The notes beneath the pieces are model-generated. The model saw only the letters and a program-made list of their open reading frames with translations. It was not told the DNA's origin and did not search any database. DNA of 64,000 nt from DAMBHY01 sp032068765. GTDB taxonomy: Bacteria; Bacteroidota; Bacteroidia; Bacteroidales; Dysgonomonadaceae. Of this stretch, positions 48,746 through 56,129 are shown one piece after another. Where the stretch lies: contig DAMBHY010000004.1 of the NCBI GenBank assembly GCA_032068765.1, forward strand, positions 62,001-126,000, read 5' to 3'. The translations under genes were made by a program, and so were the position numbers. Numbering within the stretch: the first letter of the stretch is position 1; the number at the start of each line of letters is the position of its first letter.

Positions 48746-50032
48746 ATGAAAAAGATTTTTTTATTTTTATCAATTGTAATTGTAATACAATTATATTCTT
48801 GCACTAAAGAAAGTTTAGATGTTGTAGAAGCTAAGGAGTGTATTTATGAGAAGTCTTTAAATGGTAGCATAGACTCTCTTAACTTAAATGGTATTGTTCC
48901 TATAGAAGGTGATAGAGATACTTTAAAAAGACCTATTCAAGTACGAAGTTCATACGACGATCAGAATCTTTATGAAGAATTATGGCAACTAAATGAGTTA
49001 CCTATTTATCTAAAAGTCAGAGGTAATTCTACGAGTAAACAATTTATGAATGCTACTTATAAAGGTAAAGAGCTCACTATTGAGAACTATGCAGGAAATA
49101 CTAATCAGCAATTTTATATTAAAATTTTACCCGCATCCTCAGGCATTCCATATTTAATTTATTCAAAGCAAACTTTAACACCAATTAGGTTAGGAGCTTA
49201 CAGTAAAACTCCTGATATTAAAGTTTTATATGCTAGTCAAGATGCTACGGGCAGTCTTTTTGGAGCTTCTTGGGATATAAAAAGAGCAGAATATACACCT
49301 CAATCATTTATAATTGAAAATCAAGATTTTACACAACAGGGAAGTAGTGGTTCTCCGTGGGATATTTTTTATAGTGTGGTAACCGTTGATAATTCTAAAA
49401 TTTCTTTTTCAAAATATAGCAAGTCTCCTCGACAAGAATTTGAGATAATTCCTGTAGAGTCTTTTAAAATTGAAGAAATTAAATTCAATCTTGATGCATC
49501 GCCTGTGTTAACGAAGTTGCCAGATATAATTTTAAATGATAAATACATTAATAATGGACCAGTAGATCAATCCCATAAATTTACTTTGACAGAAACTGTT
49601 CAAGAGTCATCTAATTATAACAGAAAAACATCATATAATGTGAATGTATCTACTGAAATAAAAGCTAAAGTTCCTTTCATTGCAAGCGGAAAGATTAATA
49701 CTTCTGCTACTTTTGGACAAGAATACACTTATGGCAAAAGTGAAACAAAAACAAAGACTATCAGTCGTGAATATCCAATTAATATACCAGCAAGACATAA
49801 GGCAGAAATATCCCTTGCGTTATTTAATTATAATATGGATGTTGAATATATTGCCGTTTGCAGAGGGCTTACTTCAGGTAAAGTTGTTAATATAAAAGGA
49901 CGTTGGAATGGTGTCAGTGTTGTTGAAACTGATGCAAGACTTGATGTTACTCCAATTGATGGCGGAATAACTAGAAGCATAGTAATCAGTAAAGAAATGC
50001 TTAATTCTAAAAGACTTATAGAAATCAAATGA
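48746..50032 (+). CDS. Aerolysin/ETX-MTX2-like pore-forming lipoprotein with trefoil-like N-domain
   Basis: A 428-residue lipoprotein (lipobox LYSC, Cys19). Residues about 85-235 look like a beta-trefoil: three spaced [QW]-x-aromatic/I turns, QQFYI (121), SWDI (175) and QEFEI (230). Residues about 276-385 match the ETX/MTX2 class of aerolysin-like beta toxins: Ser/Thr-rich alternating strands (KFTLTETVQESSNYNRKTSY), an insertion-hairpin-like IKAKVPFIASGKINTSATFG, then SETKTKTISREYPINIPARH closing with the typical proline before the last strands. It is AT-rich. Predicted surface or periplasmic; target unknown. Stop overlaps the next ATG (ATGA). Confidence 0.7.
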   Translation: MKKIFLFLSIVIVIQLYSCTKESLDVVEAKECIYEKSLNGSIDSLNLNGIVPIEGDRDTLKRPIQVRSSYDDQNLYEELWQLNELPIYLKVRGNSTSKQFMNATYKGKELTIENYAGNTNQQFYIKILPASSGIPYLIYSKQTLTPIRLGAYSKTPDIKVLYASQDATGSLFGASWDIKRAEYTPQSFIIENQDFTQQGSSGSPWDIFYSVVTVDNSKISFSKYSKSPRQEFEIIPVESFKIEEIKFNLDASPVLTKLPDIILNDKYINNGPVDQSHKFTLTETVQESSNYNRKTSYNVNVSTEIKAKVPFIASGKINTSATFGQEYTYGKSETKTKTISREYPINIPARHKAEISLALFNYNMDVEYIAVCRGLTSGKVVNIKGRWNGVSVVETDARLDVTPIDGGITRSIVISKEMLNSKRLIEIK

Positions 50033-50382
50033 AAAAGTCATTGTTAATATTGGTTTGTGTTTCGTCGGTTTTGCTTTCATCATGCATTCCTTTAAGTTGG
50101 AGCAGAACTAAATTCACTCCCGAACAACTTCAGGAAGGTATGCGCCAAGAAGAGGTGGTTAAGAAATTCGGACAGCCCTTTAAGCGCGATTCTCGCAAAC
50201 TCGAGACAGGAACAGAGGATGTGTATTATTACAAAGAAGCCGTTGATGTGCCGAAATCAAGTTATACGTATATCCTAACAACCATTCTTACATTCAAAAA
50301 TGGAATAATGACGGATATGAAACAAGTAGAAAGTGAGCCTCCCGGTAGCGTGGTAAAGGTTAGTTCTTCAGATATTAAATGA
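50029..50382 (+). CDS. BamE/SmpA-like small lipoprotein
   Basis: A 117-residue lipoprotein (LSSC lipobox). The segment LQEGMRQEEVVKKFGQPFKRD has the pattern of BamE/SmpA-OmlA proteins (GM-x2-x-EV-x3-hG-P), as in outer-membrane assembly factors, and is followed by a short beta sheet. Translationally coupled by 4 bp to the aerolysin-like gene, so it may serve that protein, for example in folding, placement or self-protection. Confidence 0.6.
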   Translation: MKKSLLILVCVSSVLLSSCIPLSWSRTKFTPEQLQEGMRQEEVVKKFGQPFKRDSRKLETGTEDVYYYKEAVDVPKSSYTYILTTILTFKNGIMTDMKQVESEPPGSVVKVSSSDIK

Positions 50383-50419
50383 AAGAGTAAATTCAAAAAT
50401 TTATAAAATCAATAAAATT

Positions 50420-50890
50420 ATGGAACAGAAAAACAAAGTATCCATGGCGATTACGCCCGAGAAACGAACAGCGATTCAAGATAAAGTTAAAGCATTACGC
50501 ACGGAATTAACCGACTTCACTACGGTGCATCTCACGGCGGAAGATCGTGCAAATATGTTGTCAATGGGCAGCAAGTCTATTGATTTCGTAACCCGTTCGT
50601 TGGACTATGCCGTGAACAATCCGACTATCGTTCCGGCTTATGTGAATGTGGAAGAAGCAAGAAAAGACCTTGCATTGGTACATGACTTAGAACCTATTAT
50701 ACAAGATGTCTCCACCCTATTGCGTGCATTGGAAGATTTGAGCAAAACGGCAGGAAGCGAAGCTTATGACGCTGCACTTATATTCTATCACTCTGTGAAA
50801 GGTGCAAGCCGCTCGCAAGTACCCGGAACGCAAGCTATATATGATGATTTGAGCCGCCAGTTCCCTCGTCCAAGCAGAAAAAAAGCTTGA
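50420..50890 (+). CDS. Conserved helical cytosolic protein of unknown function
   Basis: A 156-residue protein without signal or membrane segment. Almost all helical, starting MEQKNKVSMAITPEKRTA, with a basic C-terminus RPSRKKA. I recognise it as a kind of protein frequent in Bacteroidota but know no function. Its GC content is clearly higher than the AT-rich lipoprotein genes on either side, which suggests a separate history. Confidence 0.65.
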   Translation: MEQKNKVSMAITPEKRTAIQDKVKALRTELTDFTTVHLTAEDRANMLSMGSKSIDFVTRSLDYAVNNPTIVPAYVNVEEARKDLALVHDLEPIIQDVSTLLRALEDLSKTAGSEAYDAALIFYHSVKGASRSQVPGTQAIYDDLSRQFPRPSRKKA

Positions 50891-50979
50891 TATTATTTAT
50901 TTAATAAGAAAATTCAGCAAAGAATTGATAGGGAGTAATAAGAAATAAAAAAATTTATATACTTTTAAAAATTTAAAAT

Positions 50980-51615
50980 ATCAAGAAAAATAGTTTTTTA
51001 ATTTTAGTGATGGCATTAATGATTATGCCGATGTTTTTGTCTTGTGATAAAAATGAAAAATATTTGGAAACTTCTTCGGATGAATTTGTACAATTAGGAC
51101 AAGGTATTAAAAGTCGAACAATTAATCCTACTGGTTATTTAACACAGATTCAAAATTGGGATAAAATGAAAATTAGAACCAGAGCTAATGAAGCTAATGA
51201 TAGTGTAGTTGGGTGGTCTGAGGTAATATTAAGAGATGAACCAAATGCAAAAACGATATTGAAGGTGATTAATGATAAAGAGTCTATTGTGTATTTTATG
51301 TTAAATGAAACCATTCTTAGTCAATATTATATGGAAATAAGTAAGAATGATAAGTATGAAACAAATATTCTTTATACAGATATGCTAACAGGCGATCAAA
51401 CTAGATTATTATTAGATAAGAATTGGAATATTTTGACCACACCAACTACAAGAAGTTGGAGTCAATGGGGTAAAGATACGGCATCGTGTTTAAGCGACGC
51501 TTATTCTAACCATGGTTGGTCTTCTGTTTTTGCTTTCGTAGCCACAGCATTCGTGCCAGAATGTGCTGCAGGACTTGCAGCTCTTTGTGCTTATAAGAAC
51601 AGAGGTGCCTTGTAA
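50980..51615 (+). CDS. Lipoprotein with Cys-containing hydrophobic C-tail (A), ATC start codon suspected
   Basis: A lipoprotein of about 211 residues. From the ATC at 50980 it reads (I/M)KKNSFLILVMALMIMPMFLSC, a perfect lipoprotein signal; the first standard start, GTG at 51007, gives a signal with no positive charge. The middle is a polar domain of unknown kind. The end (about 165-211) changes character: TRSWSQWGKDTASC, then hydrophobic FAFVATAFVPECAAGLAALC. Such a tail resembles the mature part of Cys-containing bacteriocin-like peptides. A two-helix membrane protein follows by 17 bases. Function is inference. Confidence 0.6.
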   Translation: MKKNSFLILVMALMIMPMFLSCDKNEKYLETSSDEFVQLGQGIKSRTINPTGYLTQIQNWDKMKIRTRANEANDSVVGWSEVILRDEPNAKTILKVINDKESIVYFMLNETILSQYYMEISKNDKYETNILYTDMLTGDQTRLLLDKNWNILTTPTTRSWSQWGKDTASCLSDAYSNHGWSSVFAFVATAFVPECAAGLAALCAYKNRGAL

Positions 51616-51632
51616 ATATTTGTTATTTATAT

Positions 51633-51872
51633 ATGAAAAGATTTATATATTTTCTCTTTCTTTTTTTAGGTCTTACTGTTCCTTTAATTCTATTCAATAA
51701 AGGTAACAACATTGGAGGAAGTGTAGGTTTGATAGTTTATATGTTTATTTATAAACCTTTATGTGATATTTTATTTTTATATCTTCGATATCATTATCGG
51801 CTTATAGATATTGTGAGGGAATATCCGTTCTGGTCATATAAAATAAGGTCCAAATTATATTTTGATAAATAA
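51633..51872 (+). CDS. Small membrane protein, possible partner or immunity of lipoprotein A
   Basis: A 79-residue protein with two or three hydrophobic stretches (FIYFLFLFLGLTVPLILF and GGSVGLIVYMFIYKPL) and a basic, aromatic C-terminus. No family recognised. Its position directly after the Cys-tail lipoprotein, repeated in a second gene pair downstream, is the only clue to role. Confidence 0.55.
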   Translation: MKRFIYFLFLFLGLTVPLILFNKGNNIGGSVGLIVYMFIYKPLCDILFLYLRYHYRLIDIVREYPFWSYKIRSKLYFDK

Positions 51873-51874
51873 GA

Positions 51875-51898
51875 AAGCTTAATATATCCCCTTTTTAT
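51875..51898 (+). repeat. Dispersed copy of the 21-bp-array head element
   Basis: AAGCTTAATAT-ATCCCCTTTTTAT here matches 54746-54770 with one substitution and one indel. Confidence 0.75.
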
Positions 51899-52027
51899 AT
51901 CCCCTGCATAATTGTTTATCATAAAGATGTCAAAAGTGCAGGATCGTAAATTAATAAGAATAAAAACAGCGGATTCAGACCCGCAAAAGTTGAATGCTGA
52001 CAACTAAACGCTGACAGCTTTAAAAAC

Positions 52028-52115
52028 AAAAAAGCCTTCCCTTGCCAGGAAAGCAAAACTATACAAATTGAGACGAATCAACCACGAAGTTTAATTAAAA
52101 TAGAAAAGAAGGCAC
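52028..52115 (-). ncRNA. Candidate small RNA, about 88 nt
   Basis: On the minus strand a full -7 box TATCTTTG (complement of 52118-52125, with T-rich sequence at the -33 distance) precedes GTGCCTTC. About 75 nt later GCTTTCC-N7-GGAAGGC and six T form a terminator (52028-52054). GCCTTC at the 5' end can also pair with GAAGGC at the 3' end, closing the whole RNA. No frame of useful length lies inside. All flanking genes run the other way, so this is not an operon terminator. Confidence 0.55.
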
Positions 52116-52319
52116 TGCAAAGATACAAACACGGTGATTTTTAAAAAATGTGGGAAGCCAACAAAAGTGAAGAAAAGTAGCGAATAGAGTTTGGTACAGC
52201 AATCCCAATACCAAACAAAGTGTATTTCGCAGAGGAATATAATTGTTTAAAAAACTGTATAAAAGAATTGGAAGTCATTTCGAAAAGCAGAAAAAATAAA
52301 AAAATAAAAATTTACTAAA

Positions 52320-52898
52320 ATGAAAAAAAAATTATTGTATATACTTCTATTAGTTATTGTTACTAGTTGTGCGGAAAAAGGAATAGAAATTAATAATCTA
52401 AGCAAAGAATATTTAAAAAATAAGAATGACGTTGAGAAAATTAATAATGAATTCATTCAAAACTTCGAAAACTCATCGGTAAACTTTATCATAAATCAAG
52501 AACCAGTATATAGTTCAAGAAGTTCTGAAAGTAATGCTTATGATTATAAATTAAATGTAAAGTCTCAATATACAAATGGTCAAGAAATCCAGACAAGCCT
52601 AAAATATAAATTTAATGAAGATGGATCATTTAATGTTACCCATTGTGATGGAGAATATATTTTTGCCGTATTATCCTATGATAAAGCTCAAAAATTAAAA
52701 AACATACAACTTGGAGAAAATACCCGTAGTATTTCTACTCGTGCTCAAAAATCTTGGTATAAATGTGTTAACGATCATTATAAAGAATATATGAGAAAAG
52801 TAGGGGATGATTGGGTGAATGATTTAACTTGCACCGCTTTTGCTGTTCCTTGCAGAGCATTGGCTGCATTAGCTTCAATAGAACACTGTTCACATTAA
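52320..52898 (+). CDS. Lipoprotein with Cys-containing C-tail (B)
   Basis: A 192-residue lipoprotein (lipobox VTSC, Cys17). A polar AT-rich middle with strands around YDYKLNVKSQYTNGQEIQT is followed, after SISTRAQKSW, by a tail with YKCVNDHYKEY, DLTCTAFAVPCRALAALA and EHC. The tail parallels that of lipoprotein A: TR-x-W, C, D-x-Y, then C-x2-F-x-VPxCxA-x-LAA. A multi-helix membrane protein follows by 15 bases, as with A. Family not recognised; toxin-like precursor is a hypothesis. Confidence 0.6.
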   Translation: MKKKLLYILLLVIVTSCAEKGIEINNLSKEYLKNKNDVEKINNEFIQNFENSSVNFIINQEPVYSSRSSESNAYDYKLNVKSQYTNGQEIQTSLKYKFNEDGSFNVTHCDGEYIFAVLSYDKAQKLKNIQLGENTRSISTRAQKSWYKCVNDHYKEYMRKVGDDWVNDLTCTAFAVPCRALAALASIEHCSH

Positions 52899-52913
52899 TA
52901 CAATGTTTAAAAT

Positions 52914-53324
52914 ATGAATGATATAGGTTATTCGGTAATTTGGCTTGCAGGCACTACGATTATATTATATATAATTGGCATTATCCATCTACTCAAAGAA
53001 AGAAGTTTATATAAAAGAATATGGATCTACATCTCTTTTATATTGCTTCCCGCTCCTTTTTTGATATTTACATTAAGCCCATTTTTTATCAATAAAAAGC
53101 GTAATACTATTTCAATTGATAAAGAGAACTATCTTAAGTTTAAAGCTTTATTTTATGGTTTATCTTATATATTATCATTCGTAACATTAAATATTTTTTT
53201 TAAATTTGGAATGGGGTTAGCTTTCTGTGAAGAGATGTCAATAGTGTGTGTTAATGTTGTGTCTGTTATTTATCAGTTATTTAATATAATTATTTTTAGA
53301 CATCTATTAAAAATGTCAGATTAG
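52914..53324 (+). CDS. Four-helix membrane protein, possible partner or immunity of lipoprotein B
   Basis: A 136-residue protein with about four membrane helices (VIWLAGTTIILYIIGIIHLL; IWIYISFILLPAPFLIF; GLSYILSFVTLNIFF; VVSVIYQLFNIIIF) and charged loops. No family recognised. Follows lipoprotein B by 15 bases on the same strand. Confidence 0.6.
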   Translation: MNDIGYSVIWLAGTTIILYIIGIIHLLKERSLYKRIWIYISFILLPAPFLIFTLSPFFINKKRNTISIDKENYLKFKALFYGLSYILSFVTLNIFFKFGMGLAFCEEMSIVCVNVVSVIYQLFNIIIFRHLLKMSD

Positions 53325-53540
53325 AGATAATAAATCCTCACCAACTTTCGGAGATAAACACCTTGTATATGAGGTTATACAACCACTTGGCTTATATGAT
53401 TGTGTAACAAGAACGACAGGTGGAGGTGAGAGCTGTTATGTCACTTCAACTGTCTGTAAACATTATTTTTTATGAATTAATTATGATACTGACATCACAG
53501 ATGTTAATATTGATTGCTCTCACTTAAATCCACAATAAAG
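53325..53540 (+). pseudogene. Remnant of a Cys-rich C-terminal tail gene
   Basis: Open from just after the preceding stop, one frame reads YDCVTRTTGGGESCYVTSTVCKHYF, meets a TGA, and goes on as INYDTDITDVNIDCSHLNPQ to a TAA near 53538. A TGG-to-TGA change would join the halves. There is no start or signal peptide, so this is a decayed 3' end of a Cys-rich secreted protein. Confidence 0.45.
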
Positions 53541-53548
53541 ATTCTATT

Positions 53549-53588
53549 AAACAAGCATGTTCATATATTAACATGCTTGTTTATTTTT
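53549..53588 (+). terminator. Strong intrinsic terminator within the island
   Basis: A 12-bp perfect stem AAACAAGCATGT (53549-53560) with ACATGCTTGTTT (53571-53582), then ATTTTT. It closes the lipoprotein A/B stretch. Confidence 0.88.
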
Positions 53589-53599
53589 AATTATATAGT

Positions 53600-54239
53600 A
53601 TGAAAAAAATATTAACAATACTATTTGTTCTAACAGCATTTTATGTATACCCCCAACATTCGGAAAATAAGCAGAATGTTAAAACAATAGTTTTAAGACG
53701 ATGTGATTGTTTATCCTTTAAATTCTAAAATGGTTCAAACTCCAAATAAATTAGGAGTGAGGGTTGCCGGGAAAGGATTCTCTTCGATTATTTCATCTGT
53801 TTCAATAAAAGAAAAACGTTCAATCAAGATTGATGCCATAGAGTTTTATTTTAATTGTGCATGGGGAGATCCTGAAAAAGAAGGATTTTATGTAAAACCT
53901 CTTATATACACATCCGAATCAAATAAACCTAAAGCTATTTTGTATGATGGAGAGGACTATTACGTAACACGCAAAGTTGGACAAAAAATATATATGGATT
54001 TGAGCAAAAAGAATATTGTAGTTAATAATCCTAAGCAATTCTATATAGGTATAGAAATTGTGGATGTAGTTGGAAAGAGCCAAATAGAAGATTTCAACTT
54101 AACGATGATTGAGTTAAAACAAAACCAAGGCGCAACTTTTATCAAAGGTTCTTGTTCGAAATGCAATTTTACTCCCTTTTCTTTAGCTGCAAATAAAAGT
54201 TTATCTTTAAAATATAAATTATTCTATACAGTGCTGTAA
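53600..54239 (+). pseudogene. Secreted beta protein, frameshifted after the signal peptide
   Basis: The ATG at 53600 opens MKKILTILFVLTAFYVYPQ and about 34 codons, then the reading shifts by one base near 53700 into a 178-residue frame (VIVYPLNSKMVQTPNKLGVR, GFYVKPLIYTSE, FYIGIEIVDVVG, and a CSKCNF near the end). The body resembles the beta-sandwich C-terminal domains found in Bacteroidota CarboxypepD_reg-like surface proteins. One extra base accounts for the break. Could be a sequencing error. Confidence 0.65.
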
Positions 54240-54265
54240 TCAATATATTTATAAATTTTATTATT

Positions 54266-54700
54266 GTGAGTATAAAATCTTTGTTACATATTCTTATTAT
54301 TTCAGCTTTTTCTATTTTGCTCGGTTGCAATTTTAATAAACGGTCGGAGTCTGCTTCAGACATAAGTTTGTTATACAAAGATTCGATTTATATTGATTTC
54401 GACTTTGATAAAGTATCCCGACACTATTCATCCAAAATAGCTAATGAAGACAGTATTTCAATAAAAGAAGAGGAGGATTACAAGAAACTAGCTGAAGCTA
54501 CTGATAGATTCTGGAAAACAGTTGAATATAAAAACGGACGTTTAATCTCAGATATTAGCTCTGCCAATGATATAAAATTATCAAAACGTGTATTTAAAGG
54601 ATTTATTAAGCAACTTTCGGAAGGGAATCAATTTATTAAAAAAAACATGAAAGATGTTGATTCGATAAACGTTTCTTTAGTTAAACCTTCATTTCATTAA
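54266..54700 (+). CDS. Small lipoprotein of unknown function
   Basis: A 144-residue lipoprotein using a GTG start (54266), lipobox ILLGC at residue 21. The mature part is charged and mostly helical, with DSIYIDFDFDKVSRHYSSK and KRVFKGFIKQLSEGNQF. No family recognised. It precedes the 21-bp repeat array and the cytolysin-like gene. Confidence 0.6.
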   Translation: MSIKSLLHILIISAFSILLGCNFNKRSESASDISLLYKDSIYIDFDFDKVSRHYSSKIANEDSISIKEEEDYKKLAEATDRFWKTVEYKNGRLISDISSANDIKLSKRVFKGFIKQLSEGNQFIKKNMKDVDSINVSLVKPSFH

Positions 54701-54749
54701 TTATTTTGATACTTAAATTATGTAGGATGCAGTCTGATAGTCTAAAAGC

Positions 54750-55001
54750 TTGATATTATCCCCTTTTTATAATGCCCGATACCAAAATAGATATAAGTTA
54801 TACCCTTTTTGGTTCGGGCTATATCCTTTTTGAGTATTCGTCAGAGCTTTTTGGTTATCGTTATAGCTAAAAACAGTATTGTAATACCTAAAATGAGTAT
54901 TATTATACCTAAAATGGGTATTGTAATATGTAAAATGAGTATAGCCATACTCAAAATCAGTATAACTATAGTTGAAATAAGTATCTTGATATGTAAAAAG
55001 G
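54750..55001. repeat. Array of twelve imperfect 21-bp repeats with phased A/T tracts
   Basis: Twelve consecutive 21-base units with no spacers. The better units (54876-54938) follow GTAT-N4-ATACC-TAAAATG; the first ones carry CCTTTTT at the same position in place of CTAAAA. Many units hold a small inverted repeat GTAT...ATAC. The A/T tract recurs every 21 bases, two helical turns, so the segment should be intrinsically curved. It ends 71 bases before the cytolysin-like ATG. In the forward frame it could encode a heptapeptide repeat (SIVIPKM-like), but no start or signal supports translation. Confidence 0.85.
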
Positions 55002-55072
55002 ATATTACGAAGAAAGTTCTGAATACAATTATATTATTTATACATTTTCAAAAGCAAGCTAAAAATCAAATT

Positions 55073-56110
55073 ATGAAAAAAATTTTTTATTTAATGATCT
55101 CCTTTGCTGCTATATTTACTTCGTGCGACAACCAAATCCCGGAGGTTATACATAATCCTCCTGTGGAACATAAACCGGGTGATGGTGAAGCGGCTAAGTT
55201 GGAATTTTATCAAGATACTGTAACGTATGTGCCTTATCAATCTGAGTTCTTAAAAGATAGTATATGGTCGGATGGTATAACCCATAGCTCTTTCTTCAAA
55301 GCAAACGAGGCGTATTTTTCTATATTAGATAAACCATATTACATCGGTCAGATTTTGACAAATAGTAAGGGAGGTGCAAGTATTCTTTCCAATCTTCTAA
55401 TAAAAGATTCATTACAGATATTTTCATTTGATAATGTTTCTGATTTTGATAACAATCCACCTAAAATAAAGGCAGGAGACAATATTGCAATAGACAATTT
55501 CGTGAAAGACTTTATTAAAAATGCGAATTTATCTAATAGTGTAACCTTCGGTTATAATTCTACATCTTTCCGTTCCATGAAGCAATTATATGTGGATTAT
55601 GCATATAAAGTTCGAGATTTGGATAAAATGGTGAGTGGTAAAAAATATTTTGAACACAAAGCCGATACCATCCAAGGTTATGTATATTCATTGGAGCAAG
55701 TGCTTAGAACATTATCTTTAGATATGCCGCTAAGAAAAATTGTGAAGATTCCTAAAGGGGACTTTGCTATCACGGGAATGGCTATAGGTCGTGATGCCCT
55801 ACTTGTTATGCAGACAAAGATGCAAAAAAGCGATGCAAACAGAATTATAAATACACTATTGGATAATAAACCATTGGTTGAAAAAGATAAAAGATTATTA
55901 GAACAATCTACGCTTCAATATATAGACCCGTCCAAAGGAGTATTGGCAGAAGGACAGATGGCTCCATCTATAATGATGAAAGCATTTAGTTCTCGCGAAA
56001 GTGTTCGTCCATTATATTTAGAGGGAGTAATTGGACGAGATTATAGTTATTCTGCAAATGGATACCCTTTCCATTATAAAGTGGAATTGAAAGAAGTAAA
56101 GCGGAAATAA
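55073..56110 (+). CDS. Cholesterol-dependent-cytolysin-like lipoprotein lacking domain 4
   Basis: A 345-residue lipoprotein (FTSC, Cys18) when started at the ATG at 55073; a longer in-frame start at 54809 would translate the repeat array and is rejected. Residues about 135-320 follow the thiol-activated cytolysin core: SLEQVLRTLSLDMP (206-219) lines up with the YKQIFYTVSADLP block of perfringolysin, AIGRDALLVMQTK (237-249) with VAYGRTIYVKLET, and FSSRESVRPLYLEG with the segment before domain 4. The protein then ends, so the Ig-like cholesterol-binding domain and the Trp-rich undecapeptide are absent. CDC-like proteins are known in Bacteroidota. Predicted surface or periplasmic pore former or partner subunit. 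Confidence 0.65.
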   Translation: MKKIFYLMISFAAIFTSCDNQIPEVIHNPPVEHKPGDGEAAKLEFYQDTVTYVPYQSEFLKDSIWSDGITHSSFFKANEAYFSILDKPYYIGQILTNSKGGASILSNLLIKDSLQIFSFDNVSDFDNNPPKIKAGDNIAIDNFVKDFIKNANLSNSVTFGYNSTSFRSMKQLYVDYAYKVRDLDKMVSGKKYFEHKADTIQGYVYSLEQVLRTLSLDMPLRKIVKIPKGDFAITGMAIGRDALLVMQTKMQKSDANRIINTLLDNKPLVEKDKRLLEQSTLQYIDPSKGVLAEGQMAPSIMMKAFSSRESVRPLYLEGVIGRDYSYSANGYPFHYKVELKEVKRK

Positions 56111-56129
56111 TAAATCCGCCCAATCGGAT

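Larger units (their letters stand above)
51873..52319. other. Intergenic stretch with a dispersed repeat and a minus-strand sRNA candidate
   Basis: No protein gene in 447 bases. It contains a 24-bp copy (51875-51898) of the element that starts the 21-bp array at 54746, and a complete minus-strand promoter/terminator pair (52028-52125). The last 60 bases are A-rich leader for the next lipoprotein gene. Confidence 0.6.

Noticed and set aside
53466..53480. Selenocysteine reading of the in-frame TGA in the Cys-rich remnant
   Set aside because: No SECIS-like hairpin directly after the TGA and no start codon for the gene.
54750..55001. CRISPR array
   Set aside because: Units are contiguous, imperfect and have no unique spacers; no cas genes are present.
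54809..55072. N-terminal extension of the cytolysin-like protein with heptapeptide repeats
   Set aside because: It is the translation of the 21-bp array; a proper lipoprotein signal begins at 55073.
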